This document shows, in pieces, positions 1 to 7,466 of a stretch of DNA of 46,593 nt. Origin of the DNA: CAYOEV01 sp964403075 (lineage in GTDB: Bacteria > Bacteroidota > Bacteroidia > Cytophagales > Cyclobacteriaceae); contig CAYOEV010000023.1 of assembly GCA_964403075.1 (NCBI GenBank), positions 1 to 46,593 on the forward strand. The letters run 5' to 3'. Numbering within the stretch: position 1 is the first letter of the stretch; each line of letters opens with the position of its first letter. Made by a program: the position numbers and the translations under genes. Below the pieces are notes generated by a model that did not search any database, had not been told where the DNA came from, and saw only the letters and a program-made list of their open reading frames with translations.

Positions 1-381
1 GGAGAAGCTGGAGATAACGTTGGACTTTTACTAAGAGGTATAGAAAAGAGTGAAATTAGAAGAGGAATGATTATCTGTAAACCAGGCTCTGTAAACCCTC
101 ACGCTCATTTCAAAGCAGAAGTTTACGTATTATCAAAAGAAGAAGGAGGAAGACACACTCCTTTCTTTAATAAGTATAGACCTCAATTCTATTTGAGAAC
201 AACTGATGTTACAGGAGAGATTAAACTTCCTGAGAATGTTGAAATGGTTATGCCTGGTGACAATGTTACGATTGAAGTTAACCTTATCAATAAAATTGCA
301 TTAGAGAAAGGTTTGAGATTTGCAATCAGAGAAGGTGGTAGAACTGTTGGTGCAGGTCAGGTAACAGAAATTCTAGACTAA
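1..381 (+). CDS. tuf: Elongation factor Tu, C-terminal part (5' end outside window)
   Basis: EF-Tu is the cytoplasmic GTPase that brings aminoacyl-tRNA to the ribosome. Only the last 126 residues are visible; the frame is open from base 1, so the gene enters from the left edge. What is seen is the second half of domain 2 (GDNVGLLLRGIEKSEIRRGM) and domain 3, beginning near KPGSVNPHAHF and containing EVYVLSKEEGGRHTPF, then the C-terminal IREGGRTVGAGQVTEIL. The GTP-binding domain is not in the window. A terminator starts 25 bases after the stop and a separate promoter follows, so tuf ends its own transcript. Identity is certain. Confidence 0.98.
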   Translation, partial: GEAGDNVGLLLRGIEKSEIRRGMIICKPGSVNPHAHFKAEVYVLSKEEGGRHTPFFNKYRPQFYLRTTDVTGEIKLPENVEMVMPGDNVTIEVNLINKIALEKGLRFAIREGGRTVGAGQVTEILD

Positions 382-406
382 AAATCTAGTAACATAATAA
401 TTAATA

Positions 407-443
407 AAACACGTTCCAAAAAATCTTTGGAACGTGTTTGTTT
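407..443 (+). terminator. Intrinsic terminator after tuf
   Basis: A 14-bp perfect inverted repeat (407-420 with 426-439, arms AAACACGTTCCAAA and its complement) with a 5-base loop is followed by a T-rich stretch GTTTGTTT. It lies 25 bases after the tuf stop and before the tRNA-Trp promoter. The -33 element of that promoter sits in the T-rich tail, so terminator and promoter interlock. Confidence 0.85.
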
Positions 444-466
444 ATAAAAAAATATAGCTACCTTTG
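437..466 (+). promoter_or_regulatory. Promoter of the tRNA-Trp/secE/nusG/ribosomal unit
   Basis: TTTG at 437-440 and TACCTTTG at 459-466, spaced 18 bases, match the Bacteroidota primary sigma factor consensus (TTTG near -33, TAnnTTTG near -7). Transcription would start about 22 bases before the mature tRNA. The bases after the -7 box (CAGTCCTTTT) recur at other ribosomal promoters in this window. Confidence 0.75.
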
Positions 467-493
467 CAGTCCTTTTTGAGCTGCTGGGTATTT

Positions 494-566
494 ACGGGTG
501 TAGCTCAATTGGTAGAGTAGCGGTCTCCAAAACCGTTGGTTGGGGGTTCGAGTCCCTCCTCCCGTG
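494..566 (+). tRNA. trnW: tRNA-Trp (anticodon CCA)
   Basis: The 73 bases fold as a complete cloverleaf: D stem GCTC/GAGT, anticodon stem GCGGT/ACCGT around loop CTCCAAA (anticodon CCA), T stem GGGGG/CCCTC with loop TTCGAGT, acceptor ACGGGTG/CTCCCGT. A1-U72 and discriminator G73 are typical of bacterial tRNA-Trp. Position 6-67 is a U-U mismatch. A 3' CCA is not encoded (the genome reads GCA after the acceptor). The tRNA is 18 bases upstream of secE and must be cut out of the same transcript. Confidence 0.95.
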
Positions 567-584
567 CATTTTAAACTTAGAAAT

Positions 585-776
585 ATGGCAAAATTAATTG
601 CCTTTATTAAGGAGTCTTACGACGAATTGGTTCACAAAGTGACCTGGCCGAAATACAGTTCATTGCAAAACAGCGCAGTGTTGGTTTTGGTGGCATCGTT
701 GATATTTTCTTTGATTATTGCAGGGATTGATTTGTTGTTGGAAAACGGTATGAAGGGCATTTACAGCGCCTTTTAA
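585..776 (+). CDS. secE: Preprotein translocase subunit SecE
   Basis: SecE is the small inner-membrane subunit that clamps SecY in the Sec translocon. The protein has 63 residues: a cytoplasmic amphipathic helix with the conserved KVTWPK motif (residues 18-23), then one membrane segment at about 32-52 (VLVLVASLIFSLIIAGIDLLL). The length fits the short single-span SecE form. The ATG at 585 is chosen because the longer open frame upstream runs through the tRNA-Trp gene. It lies 18 bases after the tRNA and 3 bases before nusG, the usual secE-nusG pairing. No Shine-Dalgarno is seen. Confidence 0.95.
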   Translation: MAKLIAFIKESYDELVHKVTWPKYSSLQNSAVLVLVASLIFSLIIAGIDLLLENGMKGIYSAF

Positions 777-779
777 ATT

Positions 780-1334
780 ATGGAGCATAAATGGTACGTG
801 GTAAGGGCAGTGAGTGGGCAAGAGAAGAAAGTGAAGAATTACCTGGAAAATGAGATTTCCAGAAACAAAATGGAAGAATCGGTGACGCAGGTACTTATTC
901 CTTCGGAGAAGGTATATGAAATGCGAAACGGCAAAAAGCGAATAAGGGAAAGAAATTTTTTTCCTGGCTATATTTTGATCAGTGCAGACCTTACTCGTGG
1001 AGAGACCGCACACGTGATTACAAGTATTCCGGGGGTTATTGGATTTTTGGGTGCTTCAGGGAGTAGTACGACACGTGAGCCCATCCCTTTGCGGCAAGGA
1101 GAGGTGAATAGAATATTAGGGAGGGTAGATGAGGCGGAAGAATTTGAGGAGCAATTGGATACTCCATTCATTACAGGTGAGAATGTGAAAGTGATGGATG
1201 GACCTTTCAGTGGTTTCACTGGAACTGTGGAGGAAATTTTTGAAGATCGCAAAAAGTTGAATGTGACAGTAAAAATATTTGGACGAAACACGCCTGTAGA
1301 ATTGAATTATATACAGGTAGAAAAGCAAGATTGA
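780..1334 (+). CDS. nusG: Transcription termination/antitermination factor NusG
   Basis: NusG binds the RNA polymerase clamp and links it to Rho or to the leading ribosome (S10). The 184-residue protein starts with the NGN-domain signature WYVVRAVSGQEKKV, contains the conserved NFFPGYILI stretch in the middle, and ends with a KOW domain (VKVMDGPFSGFTGTVEEI, about residues 136-153). Length is normal for the family. It follows secE by 3 bases and precedes rplK by 1 base, so it is translated from the same transcript. No Shine-Dalgarno precedes the ATG. Confidence 0.97.
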   Translation: MEHKWYVVRAVSGQEKKVKNYLENEISRNKMEESVTQVLIPSEKVYEMRNGKKRIRERNFFPGYILISADLTRGETAHVITSIPGVIGFLGASGSSTTREPIPLRQGEVNRILGRVDEAEEFEEQLDTPFITGENVKVMDGPFSGFTGTVEEIFEDRKKLNVTVKIFGRNTPVELNYIQVEKQD

Positions 1335-1335
1335 G

Positions 1336-1785
1336 ATGGCCAAAGAGATTAAAGGTTATTTAAAGTTGCAGATTAGAGGAGGGCAGGCAAACCCCTCACC
1401 TCCTGTAGGGCCGGCACTGGGTGCCAAAGGCTTGAACATAATGGAGTTTTGCAAGCAATTCAACGGTCGTACACAGGAGAAGCAGGGTCAGTTGTTACCG
1501 GTGGTGGTTACCATTTATGCGGACAAGTCTTTCGATTTTGTTATCAAAACCCCACCCGCGGCAGTTTTGATTATGGAAACGGTCAAATTGAAGAAGGGAT
1601 CTGCTGAACCGAACCGTGCAAAAGTGGGCTCCATCTCCTGGGATCAGATCAAGGAAATTGCAGAACTGAAAATGACTGATCTCAATGCCTTTAAAGTGGA
1701 GTCTGCCATGCGACAGGTTGCTGGAACGGCAAGGAGCATGGGTGTAAAAGTATCAGGAACAGCCCCATGGGCAAATGAGAATTAA
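1336..1785 (+). CDS. rplK: 50S ribosomal protein L11 (uL11)
   Basis: L11 forms the base of the ribosomal stalk with 23S rRNA and L10 and takes part in factor-dependent GTP hydrolysis. The 149-residue sequence has the proline-rich N-terminal motif GQANPSPPVGPALG and the RNA-binding C-terminal domain with GTARSMGV near the end. Length is normal. It begins 1 base after nusG and ends 2 bases before rplA, which leaves no room for a separate leader where L1 might act, unlike the enterobacterial L11 operon. Confidence 0.98.
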   Translation: MAKEIKGYLKLQIRGGQANPSPPVGPALGAKGLNIMEFCKQFNGRTQEKQGQLLPVVVTIYADKSFDFVIKTPPAAVLIMETVKLKKGSAEPNRAKVGSISWDQIKEIAELKMTDLNAFKVESAMRQVAGTARSMGVKVSGTAPWANEN

Positions 1786-1787
1786 CG

Positions 1788-2492
1788 ATGGGCAAGTTGA
1801 CGAAAAACCAAAAAGTTGCGCTAGAGCGGTACAATCCTACCGATGCCTACGACCTCGGCGAAGCAGTAAATATTGTTAAAGACATTACCAAGTCTAAGTT
1901 TGATGCTTCCGTAGATCTGGATATTCGTTTGGGTGTAGATCCTCGCAAGGCTGACCAAATGGTACGCGGTGTAGTGACCTTGCCGCATGGTGTAGGTAAG
2001 GAAGTGCGTGTACTGGTATTGTGCTCGGCTGACAAAGAAGCAGAAGCCAGAGAAGCTGGTGCAGACCACGTAGGTCTTGACGATTACGTAGAAAAGATTG
2101 AAGGTGGCTGGACAGACATCGATGTAATTATTACCATGCCGACGGTCATGGCGAAGGTGGGTAAGTTGGGTCGTGTGTTGGGGCCACGGGGTCTAATGCC
2201 CAACCCGAAGTCTGGCACGGTAACCATGGACATTGGTCAAGCCGTTAAGGAGGTGAAGGCAGGTAAAATTGACTTCAAGGTGGACAAGTTTGGCATCATC
2301 CATGCCAGTATAGGAAAGGTATCGTTTGGTCCTGAGCAGTTGCGAGAAAATGCAATGGAAATGATCAACACGGTAGTTCGCTTAAAGCCAAGTTCTTCCA
2401 AAGGCACCTACATGAAATCTATCTCCATGTCTAGTACGATGAGCATGGGTGTCAAGATTGATCATTCAACCATAGCAGGTACACAGTCATGA
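1788..2492 (+). CDS. rplA: 50S ribosomal protein L1 (uL1)
   Basis: L1 binds 23S rRNA at the mobile L1 stalk that guides tRNA exit; in many bacteria it also represses its own mRNA. The 234 residues include the family signature IDVIITMPTVMAKVGKLGR followed by LGPRGLMPNPKSGTV in the second half. Length is typical. The stop codon overlaps the rplJ start by 4 bases (ATGA), so the two are translationally coupled. Confidence 0.98.
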   Translation: MGKLTKNQKVALERYNPTDAYDLGEAVNIVKDITKSKFDASVDLDIRLGVDPRKADQMVRGVVTLPHGVGKEVRVLVLCSADKEAEAREAGADHVGLDDYVEKIEGGWTDIDVIITMPTVMAKVGKLGRVLGPRGLMPNPKSGTVTMDIGQAVKEVKAGKIDFKVDKFGIIHASIGKVSFGPEQLRENAMEMINTVVRLKPSSSKGTYMKSISMSSTMSMGVKIDHSTIAGTQS

Positions 2493-3016
2493 CAAAACAA
2501 GAAAAAGTAAAGGTCATTGCAGAGTTGACTGAAAAGTTTCAGTCCAATGATCATTTTTATATCACGGATACTTCTGGTCTCACTGTGAAGGAGATGAATA
2601 AGTTTCGTGAAATGTGTTTCAAGGAGGGCATAGAATACAGGGTAGCTAAGAATACGCTGATCAAGAAGGCACTTGATCAATTGGATGCTGATTTTAGTTT
2701 GCTTGAGGATGCGTTAAAGGGTGTTTCTGGGGTCATGTTCATTAGGGAAACAGCAAATGCTCCGGCGAAGCTGATTCAAAAATACCAGAAGACAGATCCT
2801 AAACAGCGTCCCCGGTTTAAGGCTGCTTCTATACACACAGATATATTTATAGGTGCTGATCAACTTAGTGCGCTTGCGGACCTAAAGTCTAAAAACGAGT
2901 TGATAGGAGAGGTCATCACCTTGCTGCAATCTCCTGCGAAAAATGTGGTCTCCATGCTGCAAAGTGGGGAGCGCAAATTGGCGGGCATTGTCAAAACTTT
3001 ATCAGAACGAGAATAG
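2489..3016 (+). CDS. rplJ: 50S ribosomal protein L10 (uL10)
   Basis: L10 anchors L12 dimers to the ribosome and forms the stalk base with L11. The 175-residue protein shows the N-terminal RNA-binding domain (VIAELTEKF, ITDTSGLTVKEMNKFR, YRVAKNTLIKKAL) and the C-terminal helix that carries L12 (about 150-175, MLQSGERKLAGIVKTL). Length is normal. The start overlaps the rplA stop by 4 bases, so no untranslated L10 leader exists in front of it; any L10(L12) feedback site would have to lie inside rplA. Confidence 0.97.
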   Translation: MTKQEKVKVIAELTEKFQSNDHFYITDTSGLTVKEMNKFREMCFKEGIEYRVAKNTLIKKALDQLDADFSLLEDALKGVSGVMFIRETANAPAKLIQKYQKTDPKQRPRFKAASIHTDIFIGADQLSALADLKSKNELIGEVITLLQSPAKNVVSMLQSGERKLAGIVKTLSERE

Positions 3017-3044
3017 AATTTCAAACTTGTAATTACAAATTAAA

Positions 3045-3425
3045 ATGGCGGATTTAAAAGAATTTGCGGAACAACTGGTCAACCTCTCGGTGAAAGAGGT
3101 GAATGAGTTAGCTGGAATCCTGAAAGATGAATACGGTATTGAGCCTGCGGCGGCGGCGGCTCCTATGGTAGTGGCTGCTGGTAGTGGCGATGGAGAAGGT
3201 GGGGCTGAAGAGCAATCTTCATTCGACGTAATCCTCAAAGCACCAGGCGGCGCTAAGTTGGCCGTGGTGAAATTGGTGAAGGAATTGACAGGTCTGGGTC
3301 TCAAAGACGCCAAGGAATTGGTGGATGGTGCACCTAAGGCTGTCAAAGAAGGCGTCGACAAAGATGAAGCGGAGTCACTGAAAAAACAGCTTGAAGAAGC
3401 AGGTGCCGAGGTGGAATTGAAGTAA
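3045..3425 (+). CDS. rplL: 50S ribosomal protein L7/L12 (bL12)
   Basis: L12 is the multi-copy stalk protein that recruits translation GTPases. The 126 residues comprise an N-terminal dimerisation domain (about 1-35), an Ala/Gly-rich hinge (PAAAAAPMVVAAGSG, about 38-55) and a C-terminal domain with the factor-binding run GLGLKDAKELVDGAPKAVKE. Length is typical. A 28-base gap separates it from rplJ and a 131-base spacer with a small hairpin separates it from rpoB. Confidence 0.98.
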   Translation: MADLKEFAEQLVNLSVKEVNELAGILKDEYGIEPAAAAAPMVVAAGSGDGEGGAEEQSSFDVILKAPGGAKLAVVKLVKELTGLGLKDAKELVDGAPKAVKEGVDKDEAESLKKQLEEAGAEVELK

Positions 3426-3473
3426 ATCGACGATTGCTTCAATACTATACAGGGCGCCCTTGTAGGCCTGCCT

Positions 3474-3496
3474 CCTGACTGTGGTCAGGGTCAGGT
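3474..3496 (+). promoter_or_regulatory. Hairpin in the rplL-rpoB spacer, possible attenuator or processing site
   Basis: CCTGAC (3474-3479) pairs with GTCAGG (3484-3489) around a TGTG loop, followed by GTCAGGTCTTTTCC. The stem is only 6 bp, with a possible extra T-G pair, and the T-run is short and displaced. Enterobacteria have a partial terminator and an RNase III site at this place in the operon; a similar role here is inference only. The rest of the 131-base spacer is A/T-rich without a clear promoter. Confidence 0.35.
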
Positions 3497-3556
3497 CTTT
3501 TCCTGTTTGTACGCATGACTATGCTTGTTCATTTGATTCATTAAAATTTTAATACT

Positions 3557-6500
3557 TTGGTTACAAAGACAAAAGAGCGACACAATTTCGCTTCAATTAA
3601 GACGGTTTTGGACTATCCGGATTTCCTGGACGTCCAGCTTAAATCATTCAGGGACTTTTTCCAGTTAGATACCCCTACCGAAAAGCGTGAGGAGGAAGGT
3701 TTGTATAAGGTATTTAAAGAGAACTTTCCGATCTCAGATTCCAGAGACAACTTCATATTGGAGTTTGTTGACTATACAGTAGACCCGCCCAAGTATTCTA
3801 TAGAGGAATGCATAGAAAGAGGTTTGACTTATTCTGTTCCCTTGAAGGCGAAGTTGCGCCTCTTGTGCAACGATGAGGACAACGAGGATTTCGAAACGGT
3901 GGAGCAGGAGGTATTTTTGGGCAACATCCCTTACATGACCAAGAGAGGCTCTTTTGTCATTAATGGTGCCGAACGCATCATCGTTTCCCAGTTGCATCGC
4001 TCCCCAGGAGTATTTTTCGCGCAGAGTAAGCATACCAATGGCACTTTACTGTACAGTGCCAGAATTATTCCGTTTAAAGGATCGTGGATAGAATTTGCCA
4101 CTGATGTTAACAATGTCATGTATGCCTACATCGACCGGAAGAAGAAATTTCCAGTGACCACGTTGTTGCGTTCCATTGGCTATGGATCGGATAAAGACAT
4201 CTTGGATCTTTTCGGTTTGTCTGAGGAAATTCCAGCCACAAAGAAAGAACTCAAAAAAGCCATCGACCGCCGTTTGGCTGCACGTGTACTTCGCACCTGG
4301 ACAGAAGATTTCGTGGATGAAGACACAGGCGAAGTAGTATCGATAGATAGAAATGAGGTCATTCTCGAAAGAGACAGCATCCTACAGGAAGAAGACATAG
4401 ATACCATTGTCGACTCAGGCGCTAAATCTGTCATATTGCATCGTAAAGATGTGAATGTGGCAGAATATTCCATCATTTACAATACGCTGCAAAAGGATAA
4501 CTCCAACTCCGAGAAGGAAGCAGTGGAGCAGATCTATCGTCAGCTTCGCAATACGGATGCGCCCGATGAGCAGACGGCAAGGGATATTATTCAAAATCTC
4601 TTCTTTAGTGACAAGCGCTATGATCTAGGCGAAGTAGGTCGTTACAGAATAAACAAAAAGTTTAATCTGGATACGGGTTATGATAAGCGTGTTTTGACCA
4701 CTGAAGATATCATCCTTATTGTAAAGTACCTGATTGGATTGATTAACAGCAAGGCGGTGGTCGATGACATTGACCACCTGAGCAATCGTCGCGTGCGAAC
4801 GGTGGGTGAGCAGTTATATTCACAGTTTGGGGTGGGTCTGGCACGTATGGCCAGAACCATACGCGAACGAATGAACGTAAGGGACAACGAAGATTTTAAG
4901 CCAGTTGATCTGATCAATGCAAGAACCCTTTCTTCGGTGATCAACTCTTTCTTTGGTACCAACCAGTTGTCTCAATTCATGGACCAGACAAATCCATTGG
5001 CGGAGGTGACGCACAAGCGAAGAATGTCTGCCTTGGGACCTGGTGGATTATCCCGTGAAAGAGCGGGTTTCGAAGTACGTGACGTCCATTACACACATTA
5101 CGGCAGATTGTGTACCATTGAAACACCGGAAGGCCCGAACATTGGTTTGATCTCTTCGTTGTGCGTCCACGCGAAGGTCAATAGCATGGGCTTTATAGAA
5201 ACGCCTTACCGCGATGTAAAGGACGGTAGAGTAGACATGTCCGGAAATGTTCGTTACCTCACTGCAGAAGAAGAGGATGAGAACAACATCGCACAGGCCA
5301 ATGCGCCATTGAAAGACAATGGCGTTTTTGTAAACGACAAAGTGAAAGCCCGCTTTGAGGGGGACTTCCCATTGGTGGAGCCCAAGGAGTTGTCTTACAT
5401 GGATGTGGCACCCAATCAGATTGTTTCCGTTGCCGCTTCCATGATTCCATTCCTGGAACATGACGACGCAAACCGTGCACTGATGGGTTCGAACATGCAG
5501 CGGCAGGCAGTACCTCTACTTCGTCCACAGGCACCTATCGTAGGTACGGGACTAGAGGGTAGAGTTGCTTTGGATTCTAGAACTTTGGTGGTTGCAGAGG
5601 GTGATGGTGAAATAGAATATGTAGATGCGACCCGAATTGTTGTACGCTACAAGCGGTCTAAGGAGAACGAGTTGATCTCATTCGACGACAACCGTGTGGA
5701 GTATGACCTGATCAAGTTCCGAAGGACCAATCAGGATACTTGCATCAACCTGAAGCCCATCGTGAAGAAGGGTGACAAGGTGAAACAAGGTGAGCCTCTG
5801 AGTGAAGGTTTCGCTACCGAAGGTGGAGAGCTGGCCTTGGGAAGAAACATGATGGTCGCTTTCATGCCCTGGCAGGGATATAATTTTGAAGATGCCATTG
5901 TAATTTCAGAGCGGGTGGTAAGGGAAGATATTTTTACCTCCATTCACATCGATGAGTTTGAGTTGGAAGTCAGAGATACCAAGAGAGGTGAAGAGGAATT
6001 GACTTCTGAAATCCCCAATGTAAGTGAAGAAGCCGTTAAGAACCTCGACGAGTATGGCATCATCCGCATAGGTGCTGAAGTACGGGAGGGTGATATAATG
6101 ATCGGCAAAATCACACCAAAAGGAGAGTCAGACCCCACCCCGGAGGAAAAATTACTTCGGGCCATTTTTGGTGATAAGGCAGGTGACGTGAAAGATGCCT
6201 CACTGCGTGCTTCTCCTTCTCTGAAGGGGACTGTCATAGACAGCCGCCTCTTCTCAAGGCAAAAGAAAGACAAAGATGCACGGTTACGCACCAAGAAGGA
6301 GGTGGAACTGTTGAAAAACAAGTATGGACAGCAGTTGAACGAGGCGAGGGAATTGATGATTGGTAAGATCACTCAGTTGCTTGAAGGAAAAACTTGTGAA
6401 GGGATCAAGCATAAGTTTGGAGAGGAGATCGTTTCTAAGGGTACCAAGTTTACGCGCAAGAATATTGAGGCCAACATGTTCCCTAAGAAGAACAGGTACC

Positions 6501-7426
6501 GCGACGAGAGCAACTACAATGTCCCTGAAGAGGTGAATTTAATCTCTGACCTGAACTTGGAGCATGCGACCAAGGACGAGGAGCTGAACAAGTTGGTGAT
6601 TCAATTGGTGAAGAACTATGTGAATTACAGAAATGAAATTTCTGGAGACTTCAAGCGGGAGAAGTTTACACTTGAAGTAGGCGATGAATTACCGGCCGGT
6701 ATCGTGCGTCTGGCTAAGGTATACGTCGCCAAGAAGCGAAAACTGAAAGTGGGTGACAAGATGGCTGGTCGTCATGGCAACAAGGGTGTGGTCGCCCGAA
6801 TTGTTCGTGAAGAAGACATGCCATTCATGGAAGATGGTACTCCGGTGGACATCGTGCTGAACCCTTTGGGTGTACCTTCCCGAATGAACATTGGTCAGCT
6901 CTACGAAACCGTATTGGGCTGGGCCGGATTGAGGCTGGGTAAGAGGTATGCCACCCCGATTTTTGATGGTGCTTCACAGGAGGAAGTAAATGCAGAATTG
7001 GAGGCTGCCAAGCTTCCACCATTTGGAAGAACGTATCTTTACGATGGATTGACAGGCAATCGCTTCGATCAGCCAGTAACGGTAGGTGTCATCTACATGT
7101 TGAAATTGGGTCACCTGGTGGATGATAAGATGCACGCCAGAAGTATAGGTCCTTACTCATTAATCACCCAGCAACCATTGGGTGGTAAAGCGCAATTTGG
7201 TGGACAACGATTTGGAGAAATGGAGGTTTGGGCATTGGAAGCTTTCGGTGCAGCAAACGTTTTGCAGGAAATTCTGACCATTAAATCGGACGATGTGATC
7301 GGTAGAGCCAAGGCTTATGAAACCATTGTGAAAGGCGACAATATGAGCCGGCCGAACATACCTGAATCTTTTAACGTTCTGGTACACGAACTCAGAGGTT
7401 TGGCGTTGGAAATCACACTTGATTAA
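3557..7426 (+). CDS. rpoB: DNA-directed RNA polymerase subunit beta
   Basis: RpoB is the catalytic beta subunit of RNA polymerase. The 1289-residue protein shows the rifampicin-pocket region (NQLSQFMDQTNPLAEVTHKR, from about residue 474), ETPEGPNIGL, and near residue 1070 the active-centre GRHGNKGVV motif; it ends with GGKAQFGGQRFGEMEVWALE. Length fits Bacteroidota beta subunits. The start is a TTG at 3557: the frame is closed by TAA 15 bases upstream and holds no ATG or GTG near the conserved N-terminus (NFASIKTVLDYPDFLD). Thr520 stands where E. coli has Pro564 (cluster II of the rifampicin site). No Shine-Dalgarno. rpoC follows after 40 bases. Confidence 0.98.
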   Translation: MVTKTKERHNFASIKTVLDYPDFLDVQLKSFRDFFQLDTPTEKREEEGLYKVFKENFPISDSRDNFILEFVDYTVDPPKYSIEECIERGLTYSVPLKAKLRLLCNDEDNEDFETVEQEVFLGNIPYMTKRGSFVINGAERIIVSQLHRSPGVFFAQSKHTNGTLLYSARIIPFKGSWIEFATDVNNVMYAYIDRKKKFPVTTLLRSIGYGSDKDILDLFGLSEEIPATKKELKKAIDRRLAARVLRTWTEDFVDEDTGEVVSIDRNEVILERDSILQEEDIDTIVDSGAKSVILHRKDVNVAEYSIIYNTLQKDNSNSEKEAVEQIYRQLRNTDAPDEQTARDIIQNLFFSDKRYDLGEVGRYRINKKFNLDTGYDKRVLTTEDIILIVKYLIGLINSKAVVDDIDHLSNRRVRTVGEQLYSQFGVGLARMARTIRERMNVRDNEDFKPVDLINARTLSSVINSFFGTNQLSQFMDQTNPLAEVTHKRRMSALGPGGLSRERAGFEVRDVHYTHYGRLCTIETPEGPNIGLISSLCVHAKVNSMGFIETPYRDVKDGRVDMSGNVRYLTAEEEDENNIAQANAPLKDNGVFVNDKVKARFEGDFPLVEPKELSYMDVAPNQIVSVAASMIPFLEHDDANRALMGSNMQRQAVPLLRPQAPIVGTGLEGRVALDSRTLVVAEGDGEIEYVDATRIVVRYKRSKENELISFDDNRVEYDLIKFRRTNQDTCINLKPIVKKGDKVKQGEPLSEGFATEGGELALGRNMMVAFMPWQGYNFEDAIVISERVVREDIFTSIHIDEFELEVRDTKRGEEELTSEIPNVSEEAVKNLDEYGIIRIGAEVREGDIMIGKITPKGESDPTPEEKLLRAIFGDKAGDVKDASLRASPSLKGTVIDSRLFSRQKKDKDARLRTKKEVELLKNKYGQQLNEARELMIGKITQLLEGKTCEGIKHKFGEEIVSKGTKFTRKNIEANMFPKKNRYRDESNYNVPEEVNLISDLNLEHATKDEELNKLVIQLVKNYVNYRNEISGDFKREKFTLEVGDELPAGIVRLAKVYVAKKRKLKVGDKMAGRHGNKGVVARIVREEDMPFMEDGTPVDIVLNPLGVPSRMNIGQLYETVLGWAGLRLGKRYATPIFDGASQEEVNAELEAAKLPPFGRTYLYDGLTGNRFDQPVTVGVIYMLKLGHLVDDKMHARSIGPYSLITQQPLGGKAQFGGQRFGEMEVWALEAFGAANVLQEILTIKSDDVIGRAKAYETIVKGDNMSRPNIPESFNVLVHELRGLALEITLD

Positions 7427-7466
7427 ATAGTTTAATAACACGCCTTCGGGCATTTTTATCATATTT

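Noticed and set aside
540..584. Longer start for secE giving a 78-residue protein
   Set aside because: The extra codons read through the 3' part of the tRNA-Trp gene; the family start is the ATG at 585.
3532..3560. Promoter for rpoB (TTTG, 17 bases, TACTTTG)
   Set aside because: The -7 box lacks one base of TAnnTTTG and would place the start site inside the rpoB coding region, with no later start codon that keeps the conserved N-terminus.
7441..7458. Terminator between rpoB and rpoC (GCC-TTCG-GGC then TTTTT)
   Set aside because: Three base pairs are too few, and termination inside rpoBC is not expected.
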